The notes below the pieces were generated by a model. That model had not been told where the DNA came from. It worked only from the letters and a program-made list of their open reading frames with translations, and ran no database searches. Made by a program: the position numbers and the translations under genes. From Streptomyces sp. NBC_00154 (GTDB taxonomy: Bacteria; Actinomycetota; Actinomycetes; Streptomycetales; Streptomycetaceae), in contig NZ_JAPEMI010000001.1 of NCBI RefSeq assembly GCF_026342835.1, positions 6,826,501 to 6,890,500 on the forward strand: a DNA stretch of 64,000 nt. The letters run 5' to 3'. Of this stretch, positions 27,144 through 35,309 are shown in pieces. Each line of letters opens with the position of its first letter. The stretch's first letter is position 1.

Positions 27144-27443
27144 GACGGTCAGGCCGGACGTGTCGCGCCGGCCCGGGCGCGCGCCGCCCGCCCCGCCCGC
27201 TGCTGCTCGGCGACCCCCCCGCTGCACCCGATCGGACCAGTCGCGCCCAGGCAGGGCTCCCTCTGCAACACCCATCCCGCCGACTTGGGCGGCGTCTGCC
27301 TGATCGTCACCCACGACCCCGTCGAAGCGGCTTCGGCGGCCGACCGGGTTCGCGTACTCGACCAGGGAGGCACCCTCCCGTGCGCGGCACCGTCCGAGGT
27401 CACCCGGCGTCCGCCGGCGTCGTGGGTGGCCCGGATGCCCGGT
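27144..27443 (+). pseudogene. Degraded ABC-transporter ATPase (ModC-like)
   Basis: One frame still shows the order of an importer ATPase. A damaged signature region (GQAGRVAPARARAARPA, compare the usual GGQ-x-QRVALARALA) is followed by a deleted Walker B and D-loop area. A well-kept H-loop segment then reads GGVCLIVTHDPVEAASAADR, VRVLDQGG and PSEVTRRPPASWVARMPG. The Walker A half is missing and several conserved residues are lost. No start codon or ribosome binding site fits. The VTHDPVEA and TRRPxxxxVARxxG pattern is closest to molybdate-type ModC. Confidence 0.6.
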
Positions 27444-27586
27444 TGCGATGCCCGGCCCCGCCGGCCTCGACGACCTGCGAGCGGGGTGGCCGCTCAGCTC
27501 TCCGCCCCAGGTGAATTGCCACAGTGCATCACCAAATATCCGAAGTTATGCTTCAGGCAATCCATCCGTCAGGAGAGGACACGCCC

Positions 27587-28015
27587 GTGACAGTGGGACC
27601 TGTGGAGTACCTCGTCGTCGCCTTTCCCGGGAGTCGTCTCACCGGGGCCATTGCGCCGGCGCTGGCCGAAGCGGTCGCCTCGAAGGCGGTGCGGATCCTC
27701 GACCTCACGTTTGTGTACCGGTCCGAGGACGGCACGCTCGAATCAGTGGAGCTGGACGACCTCGACCCCGATGACCTGGTGTCGTTCGAGCCGGTCGAGG
27801 GAGTGGTCAGCGGCCTGTTGAACAGCGAGGACATCCGGACTCTCGGGGAGAGCGTGCCACCGGGCAGCTCCGCCGCGCTGATCGTGTGGGAGGACCTGTG
27901 GGCGGTGCCGCTCACGGCGGCCGTCCGGGCCTCGGGCGGTCAAGTGGTGGCGCATGAGCGGATCCCCGCCGAGATCGCGGAGGCGGCCGTGGCCGCCGGC
28001 GGTCCCACCGGCTGA
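27587..28015 (+). CDS. DUF6325-family protein
   Basis: The 142-residue product begins GPVEYLVVAFPGSRLTGAIA and has the family pattern of a short alpha/beta protein with SAALIVWEDLWAVPLTAAVR near the end. It has no membrane helix. GTG at 27587 is preceded by AGGAGAGG. It is followed 67 bases later by the SHOCT-domain gene, a pairing seen repeatedly in streptomycetes. The function of the family is unknown. Confidence 0.85.
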   Translation: MTVGPVEYLVVAFPGSRLTGAIAPALAEAVASKAVRILDLTFVYRSEDGTLESVELDDLDPDDLVSFEPVEGVVSGLLNSEDIRTLGESVPPGSSAALIVWEDLWAVPLTAAVRASGGQVVAHERIPAEIAEAAVAAGGPTG

Positions 28016-28082
28016 CCCTGCCCGGCCCGCAGTACCCCCGTCGCACCGCACGCACCGCACCGCACTGGAAGGGGCGCACATC

Positions 28083-28424
28083 ATGCCGATTTTCCGAGGA
28101 CCGGGCATGAACCGCAGAGGACCGGGACTGCTGGGCACCGTGGCGCGCACCGCCGTCGTCGCCGGCACGGCATCAGCGGTCAGCGGACGGGTCCAGCAGC
28201 GCCAGCAGCAGAGGTGGGGCGCTCAGGAAGCGGCCGCTCAGGACGAGGCCGCCGCACAGCAGCAGGCCGTGCAACAGCAGACACCCCCTGCCCAGGCGGC
28301 GCCCCCCGCGCCCCCGGCGGACGACATCATCGACCGGCTGGAACGACTGGCCGAGCTGAAGAAGCAAGGAATCCTGACCGACGCCGAGTTCGAGGCGCAG
28401 AAGGCGAAGATTCTGGCCGGCTGA
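28083..28424 (+). CDS. SHOCT-domain protein
   Basis: The 113-residue protein has a Gly/Arg-rich start (FRGPGMNRRGPGLLG), a short hydrophobic patch, a long Gln/Ala linker (QQRQQQRWG through QQQTPPAQAAP) and a C-terminal SHOCT motif (IIDRLERLAELKKQGILTDA, EFEAQKAKIL). SHOCT modules mediate oligomerisation or membrane-linked contacts. GGAAGGGG lies nine bases before the ATG. It probably forms an operon with the DUF6325 gene. Confidence 0.9.
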   Translation: MPIFRGPGMNRRGPGLLGTVARTAVVAGTASAVSGRVQQRQQQRWGAQEAAAQDEAAAQQQAVQQQTPPAQAAPPAPPADDIIDRLERLAELKKQGILTDAEFEAQKAKILAG

Positions 28425-28510
28425 TCCGGCCGGGGCGAATCCATTCATCAGCCGTGTCCGCAGTAAGCCGTGCCCGGAATGAGTCGCGTCCGGAATAAGG
28501 GGAATCCATC

Positions 28511-29371
28511 GTGCAAACCGCCAGGGCCGTTGCGGCTGCCACCGTTATCAATCTGCGCGACCTGGGCGGAATTTCGCTGGGTCGCGACCGCTGCTTCCGG
28601 CCCGGCGCGGTGCTGCGCTCCGGTCAGCTCAGCGGATTCGACGCGGCCCGCGACGTGGCGGTGACCGCCCTCGGTATCCGGACGGTCGTCGACCTGCGCA
28701 CCGCCGACGAGCGCATGGCGGCCCCCGATCGGCTGCCGCCCGGAGCCCGGCTGTTCGTCGCCGATGTCCTCGGCGACAATCCGGGCGTGGCACCCGCCCG
28801 GCTGCGCGCGCTGCTCGGCGATCCGGTGGCTGCGAAGGAGATGCTCGGGGGCGGGAAGGCCGAGGAGCTGTTTGCGCAGACCTACCGGAAGCTGGTGCTG
28901 TCGCCGGGCGCCGCGGCCGCGTACCGCGCCTTCGTCGAGACGGCCGCGGACGACCGGGCCCGGCCGGTGCTCTTCCACTGCACGGCGGGCAAGGACCGCA
29001 CCGGGTGGGCCGCCGCGCTGCTCCTGCTCATGGTCGGGGCTTCACGCGATGTCGTACGGGCGGAGTTCCTCGCCGTGAATCCCGTGGTGCGGGCCGCCTT
29101 CCAGCCGTATGTGCAGGGCTTCCTCGATGCAGGTGGCGATCCCGAGATCGCGGCCGCGATCATCGAGGTCCGCCCCCGCTACCTCTCGATCGCGCTCGAC
29201 GCGATGGACGAGCGGTGGGGCGGACTGGATGGCTACGTGCGGGACGGTCTGCGGATTCCCGAGCCCGTGGTGGAGCGGCTGCGCAGCGGGCTCGTGGTCT
29301 CGGCCCGACCGGCACCGGCCGTCGTCGGCACCCGGTCGACCAAAGCGGTCCGCAGAGGATCCTTGAGTTGA
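28511..29371 (+). CDS. Tyrosine-protein phosphatase (PtpB-like)
   Basis: The 286-residue protein carries the Cys-based phosphatase loop HCTAGKDRTG, the upstream NLRDLGG and VLRSGQLSG motifs, and the VVDLRTADER segment of the family related to mycobacterial PtpB. The catalytic residue is the Cys of HC. It may act on phosphotyrosine or phosphoinositide; the sequence does not decide. GTG start has AGGGG about eight bases upstream. Its stop codon overlaps the -35 box of the next promoter. Confidence 0.92.
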   Translation: MQTARAVAAATVINLRDLGGISLGRDRCFRPGAVLRSGQLSGFDAARDVAVTALGIRTVVDLRTADERMAAPDRLPPGARLFVADVLGDNPGVAPARLRALLGDPVAAKEMLGGGKAEELFAQTYRKLVLSPGAAAAYRAFVETAADDRARPVLFHCTAGKDRTGWAAALLLLMVGASRDVVRAEFLAVNPVVRAAFQPYVQGFLDAGGDPEIAAAIIEVRPRYLSIALDAMDERWGGLDGYVRDGLRIPEPVVERLRSGLVVSARPAPAVVGTRSTKAVRRGSLS

Positions 29372-29395
29372 CATCATACCCCCGACGGGTATGTT
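29368..29395 (+). promoter_or_regulatory. Promoter with CsoR-type palindrome
   Basis: TTGACA (29368-29373) and TATGTT (29390-29395) are 16 bases apart. Their spacer holds CATACCCCCGACGGGTATG (29375-29393), which matches the A/T-flanked C-run/G-run operator of the CsoR/RcnR metal- or sulfur-sensing repressor family. The next supported gene downstream is the DUF1992 gene, 190 bases away. The sequence between is coding-like in places but no intact gene is present. Confidence 0.6.
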
Positions 29396-29585
29396 GCCTT
29401 CCGGTAGGAGCGGAAGGTCCGTGCCGCCGCTTTCGCGGTCGAGGCGGTGCCGTCGGCCGAGCCGCAGGTGGAGACGCCTGGCGGACACGTGCTCCGAGGG
29501 GCCAGGGTTTCAGGGGGTCCGGCGCCGGGCCCTCCCTCGGTATCGTGGGAGTACTGGATCAAGGGTTCTCCGAGAGGGGTGCACG

Positions 29586-29990
29586 TTGACCGAGCGCAAA
29601 CCCGCCGGCGTCAGCTTCGAATCGTGGGTCGACAAGCAGATCCGTGAAGCCGAGCAGCGCGGCGACTTCTCCCAGCTGCCGGGTTTCGGCAAGCCGCTGC
29701 CCGGTATCGACCGCCCGTACGACGAAACCTGGTGGATCAAGGCGAAGATGCAGCGCGAGGGGGTGTCGATGCTCCCGCCGGCCCTGGCTCTGCGCAAGGA
29801 GGCGGAGGACACCCGCGCGGCGGTGTCCGAAGCCCGCTCGGAGGCCGAGGTGCGCCGGATGCTCACCGCGGTCAACGAGAAGATCGAGGCGGCGATCCGT
29901 CGGCCGCCGCCGGGACCGTTGCTGAACATGCGACCGTTCGACATCGACGCCGTGGTCGAGGAGTGGCGTGCGGAGCGCGGCTCGGCGTAG
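29586..29990 (+). CDS. DUF1992 (DnaJ-C28-like) protein
   Basis: The 134-residue protein shows the DUF1992 core: a WVDKQIREAEQRGDF helix, LPGFGKPLPG and DETWWIKAKMQREG. The family is related to the conserved domain of DNAJC28; its role in bacteria is unknown. It starts at a TTG at 29586 with GAGAGGGG upstream. No membrane segment or signal peptide. Confidence 0.88.
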   Translation: MTERKPAGVSFESWVDKQIREAEQRGDFSQLPGFGKPLPGIDRPYDETWWIKAKMQREGVSMLPPALALRKEAEDTRAAVSEARSEAEVRRMLTAVNEKIEAAIRRPPPGPLLNMRPFDIDAVVEEWRAERGSA

Positions 29991-30038
29991 GTCACGGCAG
30001 CGGGCAGGCGAGGCCGGGCGTGTGCCCGGCCACCTGAT

Positions 30039-30073
30039 GCGTAATACTCCCTTTATGACACCGAGTATTACGC
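30039..30073. promoter_or_regulatory. Perfect 11-bp inverted repeat around the GNAT gene start
   Basis: GCGTAATACTC (30039-30049) and GAGTATTACGC (30063-30073) are exact inverted copies separated by 13 bases. The left arm contains TAATAC, a -10-like box placed seven bases before the ATG at 30055. It could be an operator straddling the start of a leaderless mRNA, or an RNA hairpin that hides the start codon. Confidence 0.65.
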
Positions 30074-30546
30074 GACCGGCGGGCGGGGCATGTTGCCGGG
30101 ACGTGCTGATCCGACGGGCGACCGCGCGCGACGCCAAGCGTCTCACCCGGTTGGTCAGGAACTCCCGCGCCTACGAGGGCCCGTACGCGCCCATGGTCGA
30201 CGGATACCGGGTGGGTCCCGACTACATCGAGACCCACCGGGTCTTCGTGGCCGCCCACAGCGGCACCGACCGTCTGCTCGGCTTCTACTCGCTGGTCCTC
30301 GAACCGGCCGAACTGGATCTGATGTTCGTCGCCGACGATGCACAGGGTCTCGGGATCGGACGGCTGCTGATCGCGCATCTGCGCGGCGAGGCGCAGCTGG
30401 CCGGGCTCACGGGCGTTCGCATCGTCTCGCATCCGCCCGCCGAGGGCTTCTACCGCAGCGTGGGCGCCCTGCGGACCGGTACGGCCGCGGCCAACCCGCC
30501 CGCGGTCATGTGGGACCGGCCCGAACTGACGCTTCCGGTCGCCTGA
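30055..30546 (+). CDS. GNAT-family N-acetyltransferase
   Basis: The 163-residue protein has the GNAT fold: an N-terminal LIRRATARDAKRL strand-helix, a central beta region (LLGFYSLVLEPAELDLMFVA) and the acetyl-CoA pyrophosphate loop DDAQGLGIGRLLI. The substrate is unknown. I chose the ATG at 30055 because a TAATAC box sits seven bases upstream (leaderless). A GTG further in, directly before LIRRATAR, is an alternative. Confidence 0.88.
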   Translation: MTPSITRPAGGACCRDVLIRRATARDAKRLTRLVRNSRAYEGPYAPMVDGYRVGPDYIETHRVFVAAHSGTDRLLGFYSLVLEPAELDLMFVADDAQGLGIGRLLIAHLRGEAQLAGLTGVRIVSHPPAEGFYRSVGALRTGTAAANPPAVMWDRPELTLPVA

Positions 30547-30563
30547 CGGACCGCAGAGGAGTC

Positions 30564-30595
30564 CGGCCGGGACCCGGTGGCCCGGAGCCCGGCCG
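30564..30595. terminator. Hairpin between convergent GNAT and VOC genes
   Basis: CGGCCGGG and CCCGGCCG form an 8-bp stem with a 16-base loop in the gap between two convergent genes. Confidence 0.45.
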
Positions 30596-30617
30596 AACGC
30601 CTGGTGCGCCGGAACCC

Positions 30618-31007
30618 TTACGAGGCGAAGCCGCCGTACGGGCGCGTGATGATCTCCATGGCGTGTCCGGCGGGATCGAGGAAGTAGATGCCCCGGCCGC
30701 CGTCATTGTGGTTGATCTCGCCCGGATGCTTCCGATGCGGATCGGCCCAGTAGGTGATCCCGAGCTCCTTGATGCGGGCGTACGACGTATCGAACTCCGC
30801 CTCCGAGACCAGGAAGGCGTAATGCTGCCCGACGATCGATTCGGCGGGAATGGTCGCGAAATCCAGCGTGACCCCATTGGCGGTGGCGACCGCTATGAAT
30901 GGACCCCATTCCGCACCGATTTCCAGACCCAGGATGTGCGCCAGGAATTCGGCGGATTCCCGATTGTTCCGGGCGTGAATGATGGTGTGATTCAACTCGA
31001 CTGACAC
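30618..31007 (-). CDS. VOC-family (glyoxalase/bleomycin-resistance fold) protein
   Basis: The 129-residue single VOC unit has two beta-alpha-beta-beta-beta modules, with metal-ligand-like positions in ELNHTIIHA (His) and the terminal DPAGHAMEIIT (Glu). The middle NDGGRGIYFLDP loop is typical of dioxygenase/lyase members. The substrate is unknown. GTG at 31007 has GGAGG nine bases upstream. Confidence 0.88.
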   Translation of the reverse strand: MSVELNHTIIHARNNRESAEFLAHILGLEIGAEWGPFIAVATANGVTLDFATIPAESIVGQHYAFLVSEAEFDTSYARIKELGITYWADPHRKHPGEINHNDGGRGIYFLDPAGHAMEIITRPYGGFAS

Positions 31008-31225
31008 TGTGGAATGCCTCCAACGGGCATCTCCCGGGCACCTCCACGCCTCACCCGGCCGGTGACCGGCGCGCGATGCCGTATTCAAGATCGTAGGTGC
31101 GACCGGCGCCGTCGTCGAGGGCGTGGCCGACGGCGCATTCGGGCTGCCGCCCCGACGTGAGATCTCTACGGTGGGGTAGGAGGCGACGCAACGGGCTCCA
31201 CACCTACTGCGGACGGAGGCTCACG

Positions 31226-31792
31226 GTGACCCCGACAGCCGGCGAGGACCGCGACGCGGAAAGTCGCCGGGAGCCCGACATCGGCCGCCACGAGACGACC
31301 GAGGAACGGGCGGACCGGCTGTGGACAGATCTGCTCCAGGAGCTGCGCGTCGCCCAGACCGGCGTCCAGATCCTGTTCGGCTTTCTGCTTGCCGTCGTCT
31401 TCCAGCCGCGGTTCGCCGTCCTGTCGGACACGGACCGCACCATTTATGTGGTCACCGTGATGCTGGGGTCGGCCACGGCCGCCGCGCTGATCGGGCCCGT
31501 CTCCTTCCACCGGCTGCTCACCGGGCACCGACTGAAGCCGCAGACCGTTGCGTGGGCGTCGCGAATGACCGTGCTCGGCCTCGTCCTGCTGTTCTGCACG
31601 ATGTGCTCCGCGCTGCTGCTCATCCTGCGGGTGGCCCTGCACAACGCGCTCGCACTGTGGTTGGTCGGCGCCATGGCGCTGTGGTTCCTCGTCTGCTGGT
31701 TCGTGTTCCCGGCCTGGGTGCTGGCACGCTCCACATCGGAGGACGAGACCTCGGACGCGCACTCGGCGCGCGGCGGGCGGCCGGACAGCTGA
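31226..31792 (+). CDS. DUF6328 membrane protein
   Basis: The 188-residue protein has a charged N-terminus (TTEERADRLWTDLLQELRVA) and four hydrophobic segments (ILFGFLLAVVFQ, VVTVMLGSATAAALIGPV, VLGLVLLFCTMCSALLLILR, LWLVGAMALWFLVCWFVFP). The QELRVAQTGVQILFGFLL motif marks this streptomycete family, whose function is not known. GGAGG lies six bases before the GTG at 31226. Confidence 0.88.
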   Translation: MTPTAGEDRDAESRREPDIGRHETTEERADRLWTDLLQELRVAQTGVQILFGFLLAVVFQPRFAVLSDTDRTIYVVTVMLGSATAAALIGPVSFHRLLTGHRLKPQTVAWASRMTVLGLVLLFCTMCSALLLILRVALHNALALWLVGAMALWFLVCWFVFPAWVLARSTSEDETSDAHSARGGRPDS

Positions 31793-31807
31793 CTGCGACC
31801 GTTCGGC

Positions 31808-32632
31808 TCAGATGTCCTCGGCGGCCGGACTTCGGATGTCCGAGATGGTGAACAGCCCGCCGTCCGGGTCCAGCAGGGTCGCCTCCGCGCCCTGCCCCAG
31901 TGTCCGCTGCTCGACGACCGAGCCTCCGTGCAGCCGCGCCGCCGAGACGGCTGCCGCCACATCGGCCACCGGGAAGTGGACCTGCCAGTGCGGGCGGACC
32001 AGCGGATCCGGTGCGGCCTCGACCGCGCCGGAGCTGATCCGGGCCAGCCGCTTGCCGCCGCAGTCGACCACGACCCCGTCCTTCTCGTACGACACCTCGC
32101 AGGCGCCGGGACGTCCGGTCGCCCAGTCGAGGACCTGGCCGTAGAAGATTGCGGCGTCGAAGGCGTCCCTGGTGCGCAGTTCGAGCCACGCGTTCGAGTG
32201 GTCGTCCGGCGCCGGCGGTGATGTCGCCGCCTCGGTGCGCTCCCAGATGCCGAACACAGCGCCGTCGCGGTCCGCCGCCAAGGCGCCGCGCCCCTTGCCG
32301 AGCGCCAGTGGCCCCACCGCCACTGTGCCGCTGCGCTCGCGGATGCGCGAAGCAGCCACATCGGCGTTCTGCACGGCGAAGTACGGAGTCCATGCCACGG
32401 CGACCCGGAAGGCCGTCGCCATCGCCGCGATACCGGCCACCGGCACGTCGTCGCGGCGTGCGACGGAGAATTCCTGCCCCAGCCTTCCGGGCCGGAACGT
32501 CCACCCCAAGGTGGCGGTGTAGAACTCCTGCGCCGACTTCAGGTCCCGGGTCATGAGGTTGACCCAGCAGGGCGCCGACGGTCCGGTCAGCGGTGCCGAG
32601 GGGGGCGCTGTCCTGGGTCTGCTTCCCGTCAT
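31808..32632 (-). CDS. Two-domain VOC-family protein
   Basis: The 274-residue protein carries two VOC units: residues ~20-130 (CWVNLMTRDLKSAQEFYTAT) and ~145-270 (AWLELRTRDAFDAAIFYGQV, HWQVHFPVADVAAAVSAARL, LLDPDGGLFTISD). This tandem arrangement is common in actinobacterial hydroxylase/glyoxalase-like proteins such as the 27-kDa antigen Cfp30B type. ATG at 32632 has AAGG about ten bases upstream. Substrate unknown. Confidence 0.88.
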   Translation of the reverse strand: MTGSRPRTAPPSAPLTGPSAPCWVNLMTRDLKSAQEFYTATLGWTFRPGRLGQEFSVARRDDVPVAGIAAMATAFRVAVAWTPYFAVQNADVAASRIRERSGTVAVGPLALGKGRGALAADRDGAVFGIWERTEAATSPPAPDDHSNAWLELRTRDAFDAAIFYGQVLDWATGRPGACEVSYEKDGVVVDCGGKRLARISSGAVEAAPDPLVRPHWQVHFPVADVAAAVSAARLHGGSVVEQRTLGQGAEATLLDPDGGLFTISDIRSPAAEDI

Positions 32633-32748
32633 GGTGCTGCTGCCTTCATCGGTTCTGCGGCACACGCATGCCGTGGCGGTCGGGCCTCTACCAGCCTCAC
32701 TTCGGTCGGTCGGTCGCGCAACACGCGCCGAAGCGGACATGTACCTGC

Positions 32749-33081
32749 TCAGTCATGCGTCTCGTCCTTGTCGCGCGGGATGGGCTCGTTCCCGTGGTCA
32801 CCGAGTTCGTAGGGGGAGAGGCCCCGCCCGTCGGCAGGGAAGCTGTCGTCGCCGTGGACGTTGCGCTCCTCGACGTGTGCGCGGTGGTCCGGCCGCGGCG
32901 GCTGCTCGTCGGGCCGGGGCGGCGGCAGTTCCTGGGCCCGGCGACGCCGTCCCAGCCAGACGGCGCCGATCAGCATGCCCACGAGGGCCACGCCGACGAT
33001 CGCCATCACCACGCCGAGCGCACCCCGTCCGTCCGCGAGTGTGACGGCCAGGGAATTGAGGGCTCCATTCGATACGTCCAT
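32749..33081 (-). CDS. DUF6479 small membrane protein
   Basis: The 110-residue protein has one membrane helix near the N-terminus (GVVMAIVGVALVGMLIGAVW) followed by RRRRAQELPPPRPDEQPP and an acidic, Gly/Asp/His-rich tail. This single-helix plus PPPRPxEQP layout defines the DUF6479 family of streptomycetes. No strong ribosome binding site precedes the ATG. Function unknown. Confidence 0.8.
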   Translation of the reverse strand: MDVSNGALNSLAVTLADGRGALGVVMAIVGVALVGMLIGAVWLGRRRRAQELPPPRPDEQPPRPDHRAHVEERNVHGDDSFPADGRGLSPYELGDHGNEPIPRDKDETHD

Positions 33082-33254
33082 GCATGCCGGATACCCCGAG
33101 GCGGGGCCGTCACTCGGTTGTGGCCGTGAATTCATGTTTTAAGTGGATATGAAGAGAAAAGCGTTTCACTGCTCGCCGGCCGCTTCGTGTCGCCGACGCC
33201 CAGCCGTGGGGTGAGCCTGGAGAAGGGTCAGCACTGCGAGCGGAAGGAACCCCG

Positions 33255-33641
33255 GTGAACAGCACACAGGCGCAGGCGGAGGAGAACCGGTACGGCAAGG
33301 AGGTGGCGGTTGCCATCAGCGGATGCTCGAAGGACGACGCACGAATGGTCTTCGACGTGCTGCGGGCCGCCTTCACCACCGACCGGGCCTCGGTGGACGT
33401 ACCGCAGGACCTGGGGGGGAAGCGACCCACCGTATGGAACGTGACCGTCGACGTGTCCGAGGCGAGGGTGGTCTCGGGCCCCATCTCGATCGGCGAGCCC
33501 GTGACGCTCGATGTACAGGGCGGCTACTGGGCGGTCGACGAGCTCAGGAGGCACCTGGCGGACGCCTTCACGGTGCGGGTGGTCGGAACGGTCTCCGGCG
33601 ATCAGGAGGAGGAGGTGCGTCTGCGGGTGGAGAGCCGGTGA
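33255..33641 (+). CDS. Conserved streptomycete protein of unknown function
   Basis: The 128-residue product is a soluble alpha/beta protein (KEVAVAISGCSKDDARMVFD, VTLDVQGGYWAVDELRRHLA) with no membrane helix and no motif I recognise. GTG at 33255 follows GGAAGGAA closely. The upstream ~120 bases are unusually A+T-rich for this window and must hold its promoter and that of the divergent DUF6479 gene. Confidence 0.7.
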   Translation: MNSTQAQAEENRYGKEVAVAISGCSKDDARMVFDVLRAAFTTDRASVDVPQDLGGKRPTVWNVTVDVSEARVVSGPISIGEPVTLDVQGGYWAVDELRRHLADAFTVRVVGTVSGDQEEEVRLRVESR

Positions 33642-33740
33642 GGCACGTACCCGTGCCCGGAGTCGGCGCAATGCATAGGGAGGCCGCTGTGTATCTGGTA
33701 CAAAACAGCCAAAAGCCACGGCTCTGAGAGGTGCGAACGG

Positions 33741-34307
33741 GTGGAACACGCGAGCGGGCGGGAGGACGGTGCCGGAAATCCGGAGGCGGCCCCTCACTGT
33801 TCGACGCTGACGCTGCACATCAACGGAACCGAACGGACCCTGTCGCTCGACCACCGCACCACCGTCCTGGACGTGCTGCGTGAGCACCTCGGCCTCACCG
33901 GAGCGAAGAAGGGCTGCGATCACGGCCAGTGCGGGGCGTGCACGGTCCTTGTCGACGGCCGGCGCGCCAACAGTTGTCTGCTGCTCGCCGTCGCACACGA
34001 CGGGGCCGCGATCACCACCGTCGAGGGGCTCGCCGACGGGGACGGGCTGCATCCCATGCAGGAAGCCTTCCTGGCCCGGGACGCCCTGCAGTGCGGATAC
34101 TGCACCCCCGGCCAGATCTGCTCGGCGGTGGGCATGCTCGACGAAGCGGCCGACGGCTTCCCGTCCCACGCCACCGAAACAGGTCGGCCCGCCGCCGCCC
34201 CGGCCCGGCTCACTGCCCCCGAGATCCGTGAGCGGATGAGCGGCAATCTGTGCCGCTGCGGTGCGTACCCCCGTATCGTCGAAGCGATCCAGGACGTGGC
34301 TCCGTGA
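33741..34307 (+). CDS. Aldehyde oxidoreductase, [2Fe-2S] subunit (PaoA/YagT type)
   Basis: This 188-residue subunit of a xanthine-oxidase-family molybdoenzyme carries two [2Fe-2S] clusters. The plant-ferredoxin cluster uses KKGCDHGQCGACTV plus a later Cys (ANSC). The second uses CGYCTPGQ and NLCRCGAYPRI. GTG has GAGAGG nine bases upstream. Its stop overlaps the start of the FAD subunit (GTGA). I see no twin-arginine signal, unlike E. coli PaoA. Confidence 0.93.
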   Translation: MEHASGREDGAGNPEAAPHCSTLTLHINGTERTLSLDHRTTVLDVLREHLGLTGAKKGCDHGQCGACTVLVDGRRANSCLLLAVAHDGAAITTVEGLADGDGLHPMQEAFLARDALQCGYCTPGQICSAVGMLDEAADGFPSHATETGRPAAAPARLTAPEIRERMSGNLCRCGAYPRIVEAIQDVAP

Positions 34308-35290
34308 AGCCGTTCGAATATCTGCGCGCCCGCACCACCGCCGAGGCGGTCCGCGCGAGCACCGGCCGCCCCGGGGCCGTGTTTCTCGGCGGAGGCACCA
34401 ATCTGGTCGACCTGATGAAGCTGGGTGTGGCCACCCCCGACCTGCTCATCGACGTCAGCGGGCTGCACCTGGACCAGGTGGCGGACACGGCCGACGGCGG
34501 CCTGCGCATCGGCGCGACCGTACGCAACAGCGACCTGGCCGCGCATCACGCCGTGCGTACCCGCTACCCCGCCCTGTCGCAGGCACTGCTCTCCGGGGCC
34601 TCCGGGCAGCTCCGGAACACCGCCACGACCGGCGGAAACCTGCTGCAGCGCACCCGCTGCCCGTACTTCCAGGACACCTCGAAGCCCTGCAACAAACGGG
34701 TACCGGGCACCGGCTGCCCCGCCCGCGAAGGGGCCCACCGGGAGCTCGCCGTCCTCGGCCACTCCGCGGAGTGCGTCGCCACCCAACCGTCGGACATGGC
34801 CGTCGCCCTGGCTGCTCTGGACGCCGTGGTCCAGCTGCACGGACCGGACGGCGAACGCTCCGTACCCGTCACCGACTTCCACCGGCTGCCGGGGGACACA
34901 CCCGAGCGTGACACGGTGATCCGGCCGGGCGAGCTGATCACCGAGGTGCTGCTGCCGCCTGGTCCCGACGGCGCGGTCTCCCTCTACCGCAAGGCCCGCG
35001 ACCGCGCCTCGTACGCCTTCGCCCTCGCCTCCGTCGCCGCGGTCGTCACCGTCCGCGACGGCCGGATCCAGCACGCCGCGCTGGCCTTCGGCGGGCTCGC
35101 CCACCGCCCGTGGCGCGCCCGGGCCGCGGAAGAGATCCTTCGGGGCGCCACCGTCACCGACGACACCTTCACCCGGGCCGTGGACGCCGAACTCGCGGCC
35201 GCCCGGCCGTTGCGCGACAACGCGTTCAAGGTGGAACTCGCCCGCAGCCTGGCCGTCGACGCCCTGGCCGCACTCACCGCCCCCGCCTGA
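34304..35290 (+). CDS. Aldehyde oxidoreductase, FAD and [4Fe-4S] subunit (PaoB/YagS type)
   Basis: The 328-residue protein binds FAD (VFLGGGTNLVDLMKLGV; SGASGQLRNTATTGGNLLQR). It contains four cysteines (119, 129, 138, 157) in the insertion typical of PaoB, which in that family binds a [4Fe-4S] cluster. Ordinary xanthine dehydrogenase FAD subunits lack it, so this is better called a PaoABC-type aldehyde oxidoreductase. It is translationally coupled to the gene before. Confidence 0.93.
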   Translation: MKPFEYLRARTTAEAVRASTGRPGAVFLGGGTNLVDLMKLGVATPDLLIDVSGLHLDQVADTADGGLRIGATVRNSDLAAHHAVRTRYPALSQALLSGASGQLRNTATTGGNLLQRTRCPYFQDTSKPCNKRVPGTGCPAREGAHRELAVLGHSAECVATQPSDMAVALAALDAVVQLHGPDGERSVPVTDFHRLPGDTPERDTVIRPGELITEVLLPPGPDGAVSLYRKARDRASYAFALASVAAVVTVRDGRIQHAALAFGGLAHRPWRARAAEEILRGATVTDDTFTRAVDAELAAARPLRDNAFKVELARSLAVDALAALTAPA

Positions 35291-35309
35291 GAACGTGAGG
35301 ACTCCTGCC

